This document shows, in pieces, positions 1-9,122 of a stretch of DNA of 64,000 nt. The notes under the pieces are model-generated. The model ran no database searches. It worked only from the letters and a program-made list of their open reading frames with translations, and had not been told where the DNA came from. Source of the stretch: Lentzea sp. NBRC 102530 (GTDB taxonomy: Bacteria > Actinomycetota > Actinomycetes > Mycobacteriales > Pseudonocardiaceae); the NCBI RefSeq assembly GCF_030269365.1, contig NZ_BSTF01000001.1, forward strand, positions 558,001 through 622,000. The letters are read 5' to 3'. The translations under genes were made by a program, and so were the position numbers. Positions within the stretch are counted from its first letter, which is position 1. The number at the start of each line of letters is the position of its first letter.

Positions 1-3000
1 CGCGGTGCGCGTCGCGGCCGCGCCGCTCGCGGTCGTCCGGCTCCGGAAGTGGTCGTGCGTGGCGCCCACACCACCGGACACGCCCTCCGAGCCTCGCGTC
101 CCGGACTCCGCGGAGGAGAACATCCCCCGTCCCGCGATGCGCAACTGTCCGCCCAGCGAGGTGAACCTCTCGATGATCCGCCTGGCACCCCTGCTCGTGG
201 TGACGGAGGTCGAGAGCACACCGTCGTCGTAACGGACGTCCAGGAACTCGGTGCCGAGCACGATTCCCTTCAACCGCACCTCGTACCCTGCGGAGGTCAG
301 CAGGCCGGTCGTGTGCGCGGTCAGCGGCACGCCACCGTCCAGCACGTCGTCGAGCAGGCTGCCGACGGTGCCCGCGCCGGTGAGGACCCGCAGCTGTTCG
401 AGGCTGCCCATCGAGTCGTCGAAGACCGAGCGGGGCAGGAGCTTGCCGCCGAGGTCGCCCAGCGCGTCGCGGGTCGCCTGGACGAGAGGGCTCAGGTCGG
501 GGCTCTCCGCCAGCGTCGCCATGCCGAACACGCCGGACTCCGCGTCGAGCCCGGCGAGCGGACCGGGGAGCGGGGCACGCGGTGTGCTGCCGGGGAGCAG
601 CCCCTGGTCACGTGCCTGCGCCTCGGTCAGCCAGGCGAAGACCGAACCGGGCAGCGCGATGTCGGCCGCCGCACGGGAGACGGAGCCGTTGACGATGCTC
701 TCCTCGCGTGATTCGGCGACCATGCGCACACCGGCGTCGTACCGCACGAGCACGGTGCGGTCGTGCGGCGAGAGCTCGTTCGCGCGGTCGATCCGCGCGG
801 AGACCTCGCTGGTGACGACCTTCCTGCGGCCCCACGGGGTCCAGTTGGCGCGAGTGGCGGTCTGACCCCGGCCCACCGCGGTCTCGCCCACGCCGTTGGC
901 GTAGCCGAGCAGCTGGGCGTTGCCGCCGAAGGCACGCCGCCGGATCTTGTCCGCGCCCGCCTTGAACACACCGGTCCACGCGGTCTCGGCCTCGCCCGCC
1001 TTCGCCGACGTCACCACCTGGGGGTTGTGCAGCGACAGGCGCATCCCGACCGCGCCGACCCGGTCCGCGACGCGTCGCTCGTACCGGAAACCGCCTTCCC
1101 GCAAGCCACTCGTGAGCATCTCACCGCTGCGCGCGCCGAGCCTCTCCGGCGAGAACATGCTGTCGAGGCGTTCGCGGGCGGCACTGCCCGGCAGCCCCAG
1201 CACGCCGTCGCCGCCCGCCGCCTCCGCCATCAGGCGCAGCGCCTCGTCCCGCAGGAACTCGCTGTGCGCCATGCCCTCCCAGCGCAGGATCGAGGGGTTG
1301 CCGTCGCTCGTGAGGGCGTCGATGGCCGGTGGTTCGGGCAGCGGGGTGACCGCCGGGGTACCCGGTGCGAACTCCGACGGGTCCTCGCGCAGCACCGACG
1401 ACTCGTCGACCCACAGCTCCGCCTTGCCCGAGAGCGGCTCGGGTCCCGGCAGCACGGTGACCGTTGGAGTCGTCCGGAACGGCGAGCCGGGGGTCAGGCG
1501 CTTGACCCACGGACGGGCCCTGGTGTGGCTCTGGATCTGGATCTCCAGCTCGACGTCGTGCTCGAAGACGTGTGCGGCACCTCCAGCGCTCTCCTCGCTG
1601 GAGGACACCGTGAGCGCGCCACGGTTGCGCGCGCTCTGGTTGTCGGAGTACTGGAACGGGGTGATGGCCGCGCCGATGAAGCCGGAGACGTCATCGCTGC
1701 CCGGCGCGATCACGGCACGCCCCTCCAGACCGGCGGACCAGCCGACGTCCGTGGTCGTGGCGCCGGTGAGCGTGGAGGTCGCCTCCGCCGTGCGGGAGAT
1801 CGTCCGGTCCTCGACGCGGCCGAGGTGCGTGCCCGGTCCGGTCCTGGCCTTGACCGTGACGCTGACGAACCGGTCGGTGAACAGACCGCTCGTCTTGAAG
1901 TTCACCGAGATGCCGGGCCCGATCAGGCTGCCGAACCTCGCCCGCAGCGCGGCGGGGGACAGCGCGGTGGTGAGCTTGCGCGAGTTGACCAGCTGTCCGC
2001 CGAACTCCTCGCCCTCGGCGCGTTTCGCGGTCGTGGTGTTCCAGTCGTGCAGAAGTCCCTCCAGACCGGGGATCGCCTTCAGGGCGGCCTCGACGGCGGG
2101 GAGCACCCGGTGCGCGACGTCGAACCGCCCCGCGCGCACCTGCCCCGACGCGGCCCCGGCCGCGAGGTGCGGTGGCTCGAACCTCTCGCCGACGTCGGTG
2201 AACCGGCCGCTCGTGCCCTCCGGCACCGGCAGGCCGAGGTCGTGCGCCTCCCGCAGACCGAGCCGCGCGTAGGCGACCGCCGGCGCGGTGTGCACCTGGC
2301 CGTCGGGCGTGGTGACCTCGATCGTCGTGTCGACGCGGTACAGGCCGATGTCCCCTTGCGCGCGCAGCCCCGCCGTGAGGCTGGTGTCCGTCGCACCGGT
2401 CGCTGTGCTCGCCTTCGTGGCGCCCGCGCTGCCGACCAGTCCGCCGAGCGCGGTCGCGATGCCGTGGACGCGCGCCCCCATCCCGGCCATCGCCCGGACC
2501 TCGGCACCCCTGCGCGTGGCGGCCGACCACGAACTCTGGTGCTCTGCGCTGTCGGCGGACCGCGCCTGGCCGTTGCCGGGGATGACGTCGACGAGCGTCG
2601 CCTCGCCGGCGTGGGCGCGCATCCGCACGGCGTCGCGGACGTCTCCGTGGCGGCTGCGCAACTCGGTGGAGACGACGTCACCACCGGCCAGCGCGACGGG
2701 CAGCGCGGCGCGGATCCCGTTGCCGCTCAGGAATTCGCTGAGCGTCGCACGCCCCGGCGCACCCAGCCGCACGACGTCCTTCGAGAGCGCGTCACCGACC
2801 CTGGCGAAGAGGTCGTCCTCGTTGAGCAGCACGCTGTCCGGCGCGATCCACTCGATGGCCCGCCCCCAGTCGGGCGCGGCGACGCCCGGCCGGACGTCCG
2901 GCCGGGTGTGCGACGAGATCAGCGCCTCGGGGACGAGGAAGTCGGCCTTCCCCTGGTACGTGCTCGTGGCGACGGTCGCCTCGGCCTCGTTGATGACGGT

Positions 3001-5973
3001 GATGTGGTAGTCCACCGGAACGCCCGCCGAACGCACGTCCCCGTACGTCCGCATCGTCGTTTGGGTGGTGAGGGAGTCGCCTTCGGTCCGCTCGACGGCG
3101 GGAGAGGCGAGCGGCACCTGGGTGCTGACCGCACCGTAGGGGCCGGCGAAGGGCAACAGCCCCGTCGTGGAGATCGCGACAGCACGCGCGGGCGCCTCCG
3201 TCGTGGAGTCGTCGACCGCGGCGCCGTGCCTCTCCTTGAGCTCGCGCAGGCCGAGCGACGCAGGTTTGGCCGCGCTGTCCGCGGGCACGTCCCCGAACCG
3301 CACGTCGGCGCGCACCCGCACCTCGAACCACTCGCCCCCGACCCGCACGGCCGAGCGGCCACCGTCGCCCATGAGGCTCTCGAACTTGCCGCGGAACAAC
3401 TTCGCCGTGATCGCCTCCGCGCCCTCGACGTCCCCCGCCCTGAGCCCGGAGAGCAGCCCCTTGACGTGCGCCTCGAACGCCGGCCGCGCGTCGACGGTGT
3501 TGACCGCGACCCCGCCGAGCGCGCGGCCGGTCCTGACGTACTCGGGCAGGACGTCGCGCAGCGACGCCGGCCGCTGGGGGCCGTCCTTCGACGCCGGACG
3601 TGTCGGCGGGGTGGAGTCGGCCGCGGTGACGGCCTCGGAGAACGTGGTGCCGACCCTGGTGGGCGGGCCGAAGGTGGACGGGCCCGGGTCGCCGTCGTGT
3701 CCGTTGTGGAGGGTGGTCTCGGAGTGCGTGGGGTGTTCGCTGATCGCGAAGGTGGTGCTCCTCAGCGGGGGATCGCCCGCGGCGGTCTCGACGCGGGCTC
3801 GGGAGTCACCAGTCGTGGTGGCACCGTCGGGTCCGTTGTGGACCAGGGAGTTCGGCCGGGTGGTTCCCGGGGTGCCGGAGGCGGCGACGGTGGCCGCTTC
3901 GGAGAGCGTCGTGCCGGCCCTGGTCGGTGGGGCGAACGTGATGTGCCTCTGCGGGGTCTCGTTCGCGGGGGCCGTGGTGTGGGCGTTGCTCCCGGCAAGG
4001 GGGGCCGTGCGGGAGGCGGGGCGGTTCTGGTCGGCCTGCCTGTCCGCTTGGACCGGGGAGTTCGGCCGGGTGGTTCCCCCGAGGCTGGAGGCGGCGACGG
4101 GCGCCACTTCCGAGATCGTCGTACCCCTTCCGGCCGGTGCGGTGGGAACCGGTTCGGTCGCGCGGGTGGTGGTAGCTGCCTGGTGGTGTGCCGGCAGGGC
4201 CGCGTCCGTGCGGGCGGAGATCGGCGCGGCGGGGTGGGAGATGGTCGCAGAGGCCGGGAGAGCCACGCCGGTCGTGTGTGCGTTCGCCGCCGGTGTGGCT
4301 CCTGGCTGGGTTGAACGGTGCGGCACGGCCGCGTCAGTTCGGACCGGGGCTGGTGCCGTCGAACCGCCTCGGACGGGTGCGGGGGCCGGTTCGGCCGTGC
4401 GGGTCGTGGTCGTCGCTGGTGCGGCGGCGTGGTGCGGGAGTGCCGCGCCGGCTCGGGCCGAGGTGGTCGTGGGCCTGGACTCGGCGGGCTGGGCTGGGCC
4501 GAGGCGTGCGGCGTCGGCTCGTGTCGTGGTGTGTGCGGCGGTCTCGTTCCGCGCCGGTGCCCGGCTCAGCACCTGGTGTGCCGGGTGATCGTTCGTTCCG
4601 CGGTGCCGGGTGCTCGCGCGGCTCTCCGGCCGGGCGTCGGCGGTCGTCGGCCGCGCGTCCGCGGTCACAGCCGTGCGCGCGGCACCGGCCGGCTCGGTGC
4701 GCGGGAGAGCGCCCGCCACGCTCGTGGTGACCACCGGGGCCTCGAGGAAGTTCACGAGAGCCGGCGTGTTCGACTCGGTTGCCGGTCGTGCCGGGCTGTG
4801 CGACCGCGTCTCGTCGAGCCGGAACGACGCGCCGGGTTCGGGGGAGATCGGCCTGACCGGTCCGCCCAGCAGCGGAGAGGAGGGAGCCGTGCTGACCGAC
4901 GCGGCGTCGGAGTCCGAGTCCGCCCGCTCGCCCTCGTGGCGCGGTGGCGCTTCACCGTCCACGATGGACTGATCGGCGGTGGACCTCGCGCCGGTGGGCC
5001 CGAGCTCCGGTGACCTGATGCCGGGGATCACCAGTTCGCCGTTCTCCGCGGCGGACGTCCCTCCTCTGCCGGTGCCCGCGCGGGAGGCGGCGCCGATGAT
5101 GCCGTCCCAGACGTTGCCGCGCATCCCGGTGGCGACGTTGATCAGCGGGTTGCTCAGCCCTGCCGCGGCGACCTGGGCCGAGGCGTAGGTGAAGTGCCCC
5201 AACGCCCGCACCGAACCGGTCACCCGGCCCCGCACCTCCGCCGACAACCCGGACACCGCACCGCGCGACAAGCCGTGCGCCACACCACCCACGGCGCCAC
5301 CGATGACACCGCCGATCACCGAGCCCTTCAACGACTCCCAGTCGAAACCGTGCCGCCCGCCCGCCGCGATCTGGCCGAGCTGGATCCCGCCGTCCAGCCC
5401 GCCCATGAAGGCACCGCCGAACGCACCGAACTTCGCCGCGTCCACCCCCAGCTTCACCGCCGCCGCCCCCACGTCGCGCACCGACAACGACGCCAGACTC
5501 GCAGCCAACTGCCGCAACACCAGCCGCAACCCGACCTGCGCCGCCGCCTCCACCGCAGGGATCAGGAACGAGAAGATCAGCGAATACAGCAACGAGATCA
5601 CCGTCGCGAGAGCCAGCGCGGCCATCGCGATCAACATGATCTTGGCCTTCTGCACGTCAGCCGCCGCGGTCTGCGCCGCACGCGACAGCTCCCGCATTCC
5701 CGCGACCAGCTCGCCCACCCCGGCGGCGAGATCACCACGCAGGTAACCGACGACCCGATCACCCAACGCCCCGCGCAAGGCCGCGGCCACCGCGACCGAG
5801 TCCGCACCCACCAGGTCCGCGAAGTCCTCCACGGCCGAGGCGGTGTCCTGCCAGGCGTGGTGGAGTTGCTTCAGGCCGCCTTCGCTCGCCTCCGGCCACT
5901 CCATGCCCAGCACGACCTGGAAGAACTTCTGCAAGGCAGCAGGCAGGTGAGCAGTCCCGTCTCCACCACTCAT
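1..5973 (-). CDS. Giant WXG100-like, CpnT-like N-terminal secreted/polymorphic-toxin-type protein (C-terminus outside window)
   Basis: Reading leftwards from ATG at 5973 there are 1991 codons with no stop before the window edge, so the C-terminus is missing. A GAGGAGG sits 5 nt before the ATG. Residues 1-105 look like a helical WXG100-like/CpnT N-terminal domain (GMEWPEASEGGLKQL, then W41). Residues about 108-135 form a hydrophobic stretch. A Gly-rich segment (GGVIGGAVGGVAHG) follows near 215-230. Residues 340-790 are low-complexity Thr/Ala/Pro/Arg linker. The remainder is a long globular region without a motif I recognise. In known families this head is exported by type VII secretion and a toxin domain sits at the far C-terminus. 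That toxin domain, if present, lies outside the window. Confidence 0.75.
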   Translation of the reverse strand, partial: MSGGDGTAHLPAALQKFFQVVLGMEWPEASEGGLKQLHHAWQDTASAVEDFADLVGADSVAVAAALRGALGDRVVGYLRGDLAAGVGELVAGMRELSRAAQTAAADVQKAKIMLIAMAALALATVISLLYSLIFSFLIPAVEAAAQVGLRLVLRQLAASLASLSVRDVGAAAVKLGVDAAKFGAFGGAFMGGLDGGIQLGQIAAGGRHGFDWESLKGSVIGGVIGGAVGGVAHGLSRGAVSGLSAEVRGRVTGSVRALGHFTYASAQVAAAGLSNPLINVATGMRGNVWDGIIGAASRAGTGRGGTSAAENGELVIPGIRSPELGPTGARSTADQSIVDGEAPPRHEGERADSDSDAASVSTAPSSPLLGGPVRPISPEPGASFRLDETRSHSPARPATESNTPALVNFLEAPVVTTSVAGALPRTEPAGAARTAVTADARPTTADARPESRASTRHRGTNDHPAHQVLSRAPARNETAAHTTTRADAARLGPAQPAESRPTTTSARAGAALPHHAAAPATTTTRTAEPAPAPVRGGSTAPAPVRTDAAVPHRSTQPGATPAANAHTTGVALPASATISHPAAPISARTDAALPAHHQAATTTRATEPVPTAPAGRGTTISEVAPVAASSLGGTTRPNSPVQADRQADQNRPASRTAPLAGSNAHTTAPANETPQRHITFAPPTRAGTTLSEAATVAASGTPGTTRPNSLVHNGPDGATTTGDSRARVETAAGDPPLRSTTFAISEHPTHSETTLHNGHDGDPGPSTFGPPTRVGTTFSEAVTAADSTPPTRPASKDGPQRPASLRDVLPEYVRTGRALGGVAVNTVDARPAFEAHVKGLLSGLRAGDVEGAEAITAKLFRGKFESLMGDGGRSAVRVGGEWFEVRVRADVRFGDVPADSAAKPASLGLRELKERHGAAVDDSTTEAPARAVAISTTGLLPFAGPYGAVSTQVPLASPAVERTEGDSLTTQTTMRTYGDVRSAGVPVDYHITVINEAEATVATSTYQGKADFLVPEALISSHTRPDVRPGVAAPDWGRAIEWIAPDSVLLNEDDLFARVGDALSKDVVRLGAPGRATLSEFLSGNGIRAALPVALAGGDVVSTELRSRHGDVRDAVRMRAHAGEATLVDVIPGNGQARSADSAEHQSSWSAATRRGAEVRAMAGMGARVHGIATALGGLVGSAGATKASTATGATDTSLTAGLRAQGDIGLYRVDTTIEVTTPDGQVHTAPAVAYARLGLREAHDLGLPVPEGTSGRFTDVGERFEPPHLAAGAASGQVRAGRFDVAHRVLPAVEAALKAIPGLEGLLHDWNTTTAKRAEGEEFGGQLVNSRKLTTALSPAALRARFGSLIGPGISVNFKTSGLFTDRFVSVTVKARTGPGTHLGRVEDRTISRTAEATSTLTGATTTDVGWSAGLEGRAVIAPGSDDVSGFIGAAITPFQYSDNQSARNRGALTVSSSEESAGGAAHVFEHDVELEIQIQSHTRARPWVKRLTPGSPFRTTPTVTVLPGPEPLSGKAELWVDESSVLREDPSEFAPGTPAVTPLPEPPAIDALTSDGNPSILRWEGMAHSEFLRDEALRLMAEAAGGDGVLGLPGSAARERLDSMFSPERLGARSGEMLTSGLREGGFRYERRVADRVGAVGMRLSLHNPQVVTSAKAGEAETAWTGVFKAGADKIRRRAFGGNAQLLGYANGVGETAVGRGQTATRANWTPWGRRKVVTSEVSARIDRANELSPHDRTVLVRYDAGVRMVAESREESIVNGSVSRAAADIALPGSVFAWLTEAQARDQGLLPGSTPRAPLPGPLAGLDAESGVFGMATLAESPDLSPLVQATRDALGDLGGKLLPRSVFDDSMGSLEQLRVLTGAGTVGSLLDDVLDGGVPLTAHTTGLLTSAGYEVRLKGIVLGTEFLDVRYDDGVLSTSVTTSRGARRIIERFTSLGGQLRIAGRGMFSSAESGTRGSEGVSGGVGATHDHFRSRTTASGAAATRTA

Positions 5974-6340
5974 CCACACCTCCTCGACGAAGCGATGTGG
6001 ATCACCATAAACAACGGGGAAATCCGGTGATCGGAACAGGCGAGGAGGCGCTTGGGCCGGCTGGGTTTACGTCCAGCCCTCGTGCCCTCGTGACTCCACA
6101 TCGACAGCAGCGGCGAGGTTCGCCTGCTACCCTCCCCCGCCCGGACCGCGGAGTGCCGGCAGGACGACGAGTGCGGCCTTGACGGGGGAACTCCCCCCAG
6201 TTGGAGTGGATCCGGGGCCCCGTGGTGCGGGTGATGGCCGATCGGACGATCTCGGCGGACGAACGGCTCCGCGCGGCGCCGGCGTCTTGGCGGAGTCCGG
6301 CGGCCGTTCGACGATCCCGCCGACGAAGTGCGGAAGAAGG
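5974..6340. other. Non-coding upstream region of the giant protein gene
   Basis: About 370 bases between the start of the leftward giant gene and the hairpin that ends the small leftward gene at 6378. I see no convincing reading frame. It should hold the promoter of the giant gene, but I could not pick a clear -10/-35 pair. Confidence 0.4.
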
Positions 6341-6377
6341 TGATGCCCGGCAACCCCCTGCCGGTTGCCGGGCATCA
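6341..6377 (-). terminator. Strong hairpin directly after the 79-aa gene
   Basis: Perfect 15-bp inverted repeat, arms 6341-6355 (TGATGCCCGGCAACC) and 6363-6377, with a 7-nt loop. It begins immediately after the stop codon (6378-6380) of the leftward small gene. The transcript continues into CCTTCTTCC rather than a clean U-run, which is common for actinomycete terminators. Confidence 0.75.
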
Positions 6378-6617
6378 TCACGGGCGTCGTGCGGAGTTCC
6401 TGGACTCCATCGCCCGAGCTGTGAGCAGCTGACGGTCGAGCACCTCGGCGTGGAAGGACATCGCGTCCTCGTCGTCGCGGAACATCGCCGCGTACAACTC
6501 GTCCGCGCTCACCAAGGCCATCAGCAGATCTGTCAGGTTCTCTACTTCTTCCAGGTTGTCCTCAGCCCGTCGTTCCTCGATGAGCTGCTTCAGCAGGGTG
6601 GTGAGTCGTGCGGACAC
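6378..6617 (-). CDS. Small helical protein of unknown function, 79 aa
   Basis: Short, highly charged, probably all-helical protein (leucine-rich LTTLLKQLIEERRAEDNLEE, later DELYAAMFRDDEDAMSFHAE). I recognise no family. GTG at 6617 is preferred because GGAGG lies 5-6 nt upstream, whereas the overlapping ATG at 6620 is too close to it. A perfect terminator hairpin follows the stop codon, which supports a real transcription unit. It stands alone between the giant protein gene and the TmpL-like gene. Confidence 0.55.
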   Translation of the reverse strand: MSARLTTLLKQLIEERRAEDNLEEVENLTDLLMALVSADELYAAMFRDDEDAMSFHAEVLDRQLLTARAMESRNSARRP

Positions 6618-7079
6618 CATTTCCTCCTGTGGGCAACGCTCTCAACGGTCCCGCGAGCCGGTGGAGCGCGTCCAGGCCGATCACTGGACTCAGGTCAGGA
6701 GGACAGGTTTCTCTGGCCGGAAGTACTCATGTCCACAGTGGAGTGAAGGCGCCGGACCGGATCCTGCCCGCTTGAACTCCGGTCCGTGCCTCTGCCGTGG
6801 AACGGAAGCCGCCGATCGGGCCGATGAGAAACCAGTCGTCCGTGACCTGAGCGGGGTTCGCGACGCTGGGTGACGTTCCCCGTCGTGCGTTCGGCTGAAG
6901 GCGCGGCGGCTGCGTGCTGCCCGGCTGAGCGGATCTCCCTTGAACGAAGGAAGTCTTACGGAGCCCCGCCGTGCATAAAGGACTCTCCGGATGTCATCAC
7001 GGGCAGAATCCCGCCAAGCAAGGGCAAAACGCTCAACCGGTGCTTCGGCAGGCGATGCGTCGCTGTCAGGCTCGCGGTG
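6618..7079. other. Intergenic region, no gene seen
   Basis: About 460 bases between divergent genes. The rightward frame stays open upstream of 7080, back to about 6870, but its composition is unlike coding DNA and the translation is Cys/Arg-rich, so I do not extend the gene. It contains a TCCACAGTGGA palindrome (6732-6742). Promoters for both neighbours should lie here; none is obvious. Confidence 0.4.
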
Positions 7080-8369
7080 GTGAACAGCCCTCACGCTGAG
7101 CGGGACCGCGACGCGCCCCCGCGCCGCCGGCGCCGCACCGCCTACAACTTCTTCGTCGCCGGAGTGCCGGCGGTGAACGCCGGAGTCGTCATCGGCCACC
7201 TGGCGGGGGCGCCGGGTGATCCGCTGGAGGCTGGTGTCCCCGCGCACGTGGCCCTGCGCCTGGTGCTGCTGAACCTCCTGATCGCGATCCTGCTGCGCAC
7301 CGGCCCGGTCACCGACGGCGCCTACCGGGCGGTCGTCGCGCTGGGGCGGGGGAAGTCACCGGTGGTGCGCCGCATCGCGGGCTGGGCGGAGGGCTACGGC
7401 GGCCTGCACGCCGGGTTCGCCTTGTCGGCGACGCTGTGGTTCCTGGTCATGAACCACTCGATGCTCTGGTCCGACCTCTACCCGCCGACGTGCGTCGCGG
7501 TGAACGGGTTCCTGGTCGTCGCGTTGGCCGGAGTCCAGGTCTCCGCGGTGGGACCGGCCCGGCGCCGTGCACCGGGGCTCTTCCGCGTGCTGCACCGGAC
7601 CGGGACCTGGCTCGTCATCGGCTTGTTGTGGCTGCAGATGGACTTCGTGCTGGCCAGGAGGCACCGCGGGACGCCGTGGACCGAGGCGGTGCTGCCGGCA
7701 CCGGAGTTCTGGCTGCTGGTCGCGATCACCGCGCTGGTGGTGTTGCCGTGGCTGCTCTTGCGCCGCGTGCCGGTGGAGGTCGTCCGCGTCTCCGGTGAGG
7801 TGGTCGAGTTCAGGCTGGTGCTCAGGCGGCCGCGGCCGGGAGCGCTCGTGGTGGTGAGCAGGACTCCCTTGGGCACCTGTCACCGGTTCACGCTGGTCGT
7901 GGAGCCGGGCCGCGCTGGAGCGACCCTGGTGGCGTCACGGCGACTCGACTGGGTGAGTGATCTGGTCGACTTCCCGCAGTCGCACCTGTGGGTGCACGCC
8001 GCGCCCTCCTCGTCGGGCTCGTACCTCGGCCACCTCCACCCCTCGGCGATCTTCATCGTGACCGGCACCGCCATCACCGAAGGACTGGCCCGGCTAGCCA
8101 GGAACGGCAACCGCACGGAGCTGGTGTGGGTCGTCCGCGGGCCGGTCAGGGCCTACGGCATGGACTTCGTGGACCGCGTCGAGGCGCTGGCGCCGGACCT
8201 CGTGATCGTCGACACCTCCGTTCAGTCCGATGTGGACCTGCTGGAGATGGCCAGGGAACTCCACGCCGGCGCCGGTGCGGACGCCGTGGGCGTGGCCGGG
8301 GGCCGCGAGGCGGTGCGGCGGGTGCGCGACGGACTGGCGCACGACGGGGTGCCGACGTTCGGCGGCTGA
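7080..8369 (+). CDS. Integral membrane protein with TmpL-like/ferredoxin-reductase-like C-terminal domain
   Basis: About 429 aa. The first 230 residues contain about six hydrophobic segments (for example VALRLVLLNLLIAILL, FALSATLWFLVMN, FWLLVAITALVVLPWLLL). The soluble C-terminal half has features I associate with TmpL-like/NRPS-associated membrane flavoproteins: HPSAIFIVTGTAIT, then a block like VWVVRGPVRAYG, a DLVIVDTSVQSDVDLL segment and a terminal GVPTFGG. Known relatives are fungal and bacterial membrane oxidoreductase-like proteins of uncertain reaction. Tandem GTG codons at 7077 and 7080 are the likeliest start. The stop is 5 bases from the end of the convergent LuxR-type gene. Confidence 0.55.
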   Translation: MNSPHAERDRDAPPRRRRRTAYNFFVAGVPAVNAGVVIGHLAGAPGDPLEAGVPAHVALRLVLLNLLIAILLRTGPVTDGAYRAVVALGRGKSPVVRRIAGWAEGYGGLHAGFALSATLWFLVMNHSMLWSDLYPPTCVAVNGFLVVALAGVQVSAVGPARRRAPGLFRVLHRTGTWLVIGLLWLQMDFVLARRHRGTPWTEAVLPAPEFWLLVAITALVVLPWLLLRRVPVEVVRVSGEVVEFRLVLRRPRPGALVVVSRTPLGTCHRFTLVVEPGRAGATLVASRRLDWVSDLVDFPQSHLWVHAAPSSSGSYLGHLHPSAIFIVTGTAITEGLARLARNGNRTELVWVVRGPVRAYGMDFVDRVEALAPDLVIVDTSVQSDVDLLEMARELHAGAGADAVGVAGGREAVRRVRDGLAHDGVPTFGG

Positions 8370-8374
8370 GCGGG

Positions 8375-8995
8375 TCAGATCGCCTGGAGGCGGATCGCGC
8401 GGGCCACGGCGTGCGAACGGTTGGTGAGACCGACGCGCGTCATCATCTGCGCGATGATGTTGCGCACCGTGCGGACGGAGAAGCTCAGCCTGGTGGCGAC
8501 CTCGTGCGTGCTGACGCCGTCCGCGAGGAGGCGCAGGACCGCGATCTCGCGGGGCGTGAACCGGTGCCTCTCCTCCGCGTCGTCGTTCACGAAGTGGTAC
8601 TGGTCCCGCAGCCGCGCCGCGCGCTGTGCCTCGTCGTAGCGCCGCAGCACGTCGTCGGCCCTGCGTGCCGCGAACGCCGCCTCGACCAGGTCGATGCTGC
8701 TGAGGGTGGCGTGGTCGAGGACGCGGTGGATCCGGCTGCTGAGCAGCACCGGAAGGTCCGACTCCCGCAGCTTTCCCACGACCAGCACGATGTGGGCGGT
8801 GGTGGCCCTGGTGACGGCGCTCAGGAGGGAGAGCGTCTCGGTGTCGACCGTCCTGGTGACGATGAAGGCGACCTCGGCCTGCCGCACGAGTTCGCCTTCC
8901 AGCACGGTGATTCCGCCGAACTCGTGCAGCAGTGCCACGAGACCGGCGTTGGTCAGCGGATCGGCCGCGAACACCGCGGCCTGAAGACATTCCAT
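8375..8995 (-). CDS. LuxR/NarL-type regulator with degenerate receiver domain
   Basis: 206 aa. The C-terminal LuxR HTH is clear (FTPREIAVLRLLADGVSTHE, then SVRTVRNIIAQMMTRVGL). Residues 1-120 have receiver-like alternation (AAVFAADPLTNAGLVALLHE) but the expected phospho-acceptor strand reads AEVAFIVTRT, without an Asp. It therefore probably works without canonical phosphorylation. ATG at 8995 has AGGA 7 nt upstream. It is divergent from the OmpR-type regulator at 9123 across 127 bases, so the two may share a control region. Its target is unknown. Confidence 0.75.
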   Translation of the reverse strand: MECLQAAVFAADPLTNAGLVALLHEFGGITVLEGELVRQAEVAFIVTRTVDTETLSLLSAVTRATTAHIVLVVGKLRESDLPVLLSSRIHRVLDHATLSSIDLVEAAFAARRADDVLRRYDEAQRAARLRDQYHFVNDDAEERHRFTPREIAVLRLLADGVSTHEVATRLSFSVRTVRNIIAQMMTRVGLTNRSHAVARAIRLQAI

Positions 8996-9122
8996 CGGAC
9001 AATCCTGGTCGTCGTGTGGTTCGGGAAGGAACAATCTCCCGCACAAAGGTCACTTTCTCCTTAACCTGACAGCTCCGCCCTGGCGTTCGGCCTAGCCTCG
9101 GAAGGGATTTCCGGGTACACGA

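Noticed and set aside
763..4314. A 1183-codon rightward open frame across the giant-protein region
   Set aside because: It is the exact antisense of the leftward gene, Arg/Gly/Glu-rich in every stretch, without ribosome site or recognisable domain; the leftward frame gives a coherent protein.
6870..7079. N-terminal extension of the TmpL-like protein from ATG 6870
   Set aside because: The extra 70 residues are Cys/Arg-rich, of non-coding character, and lack a ribosome site.
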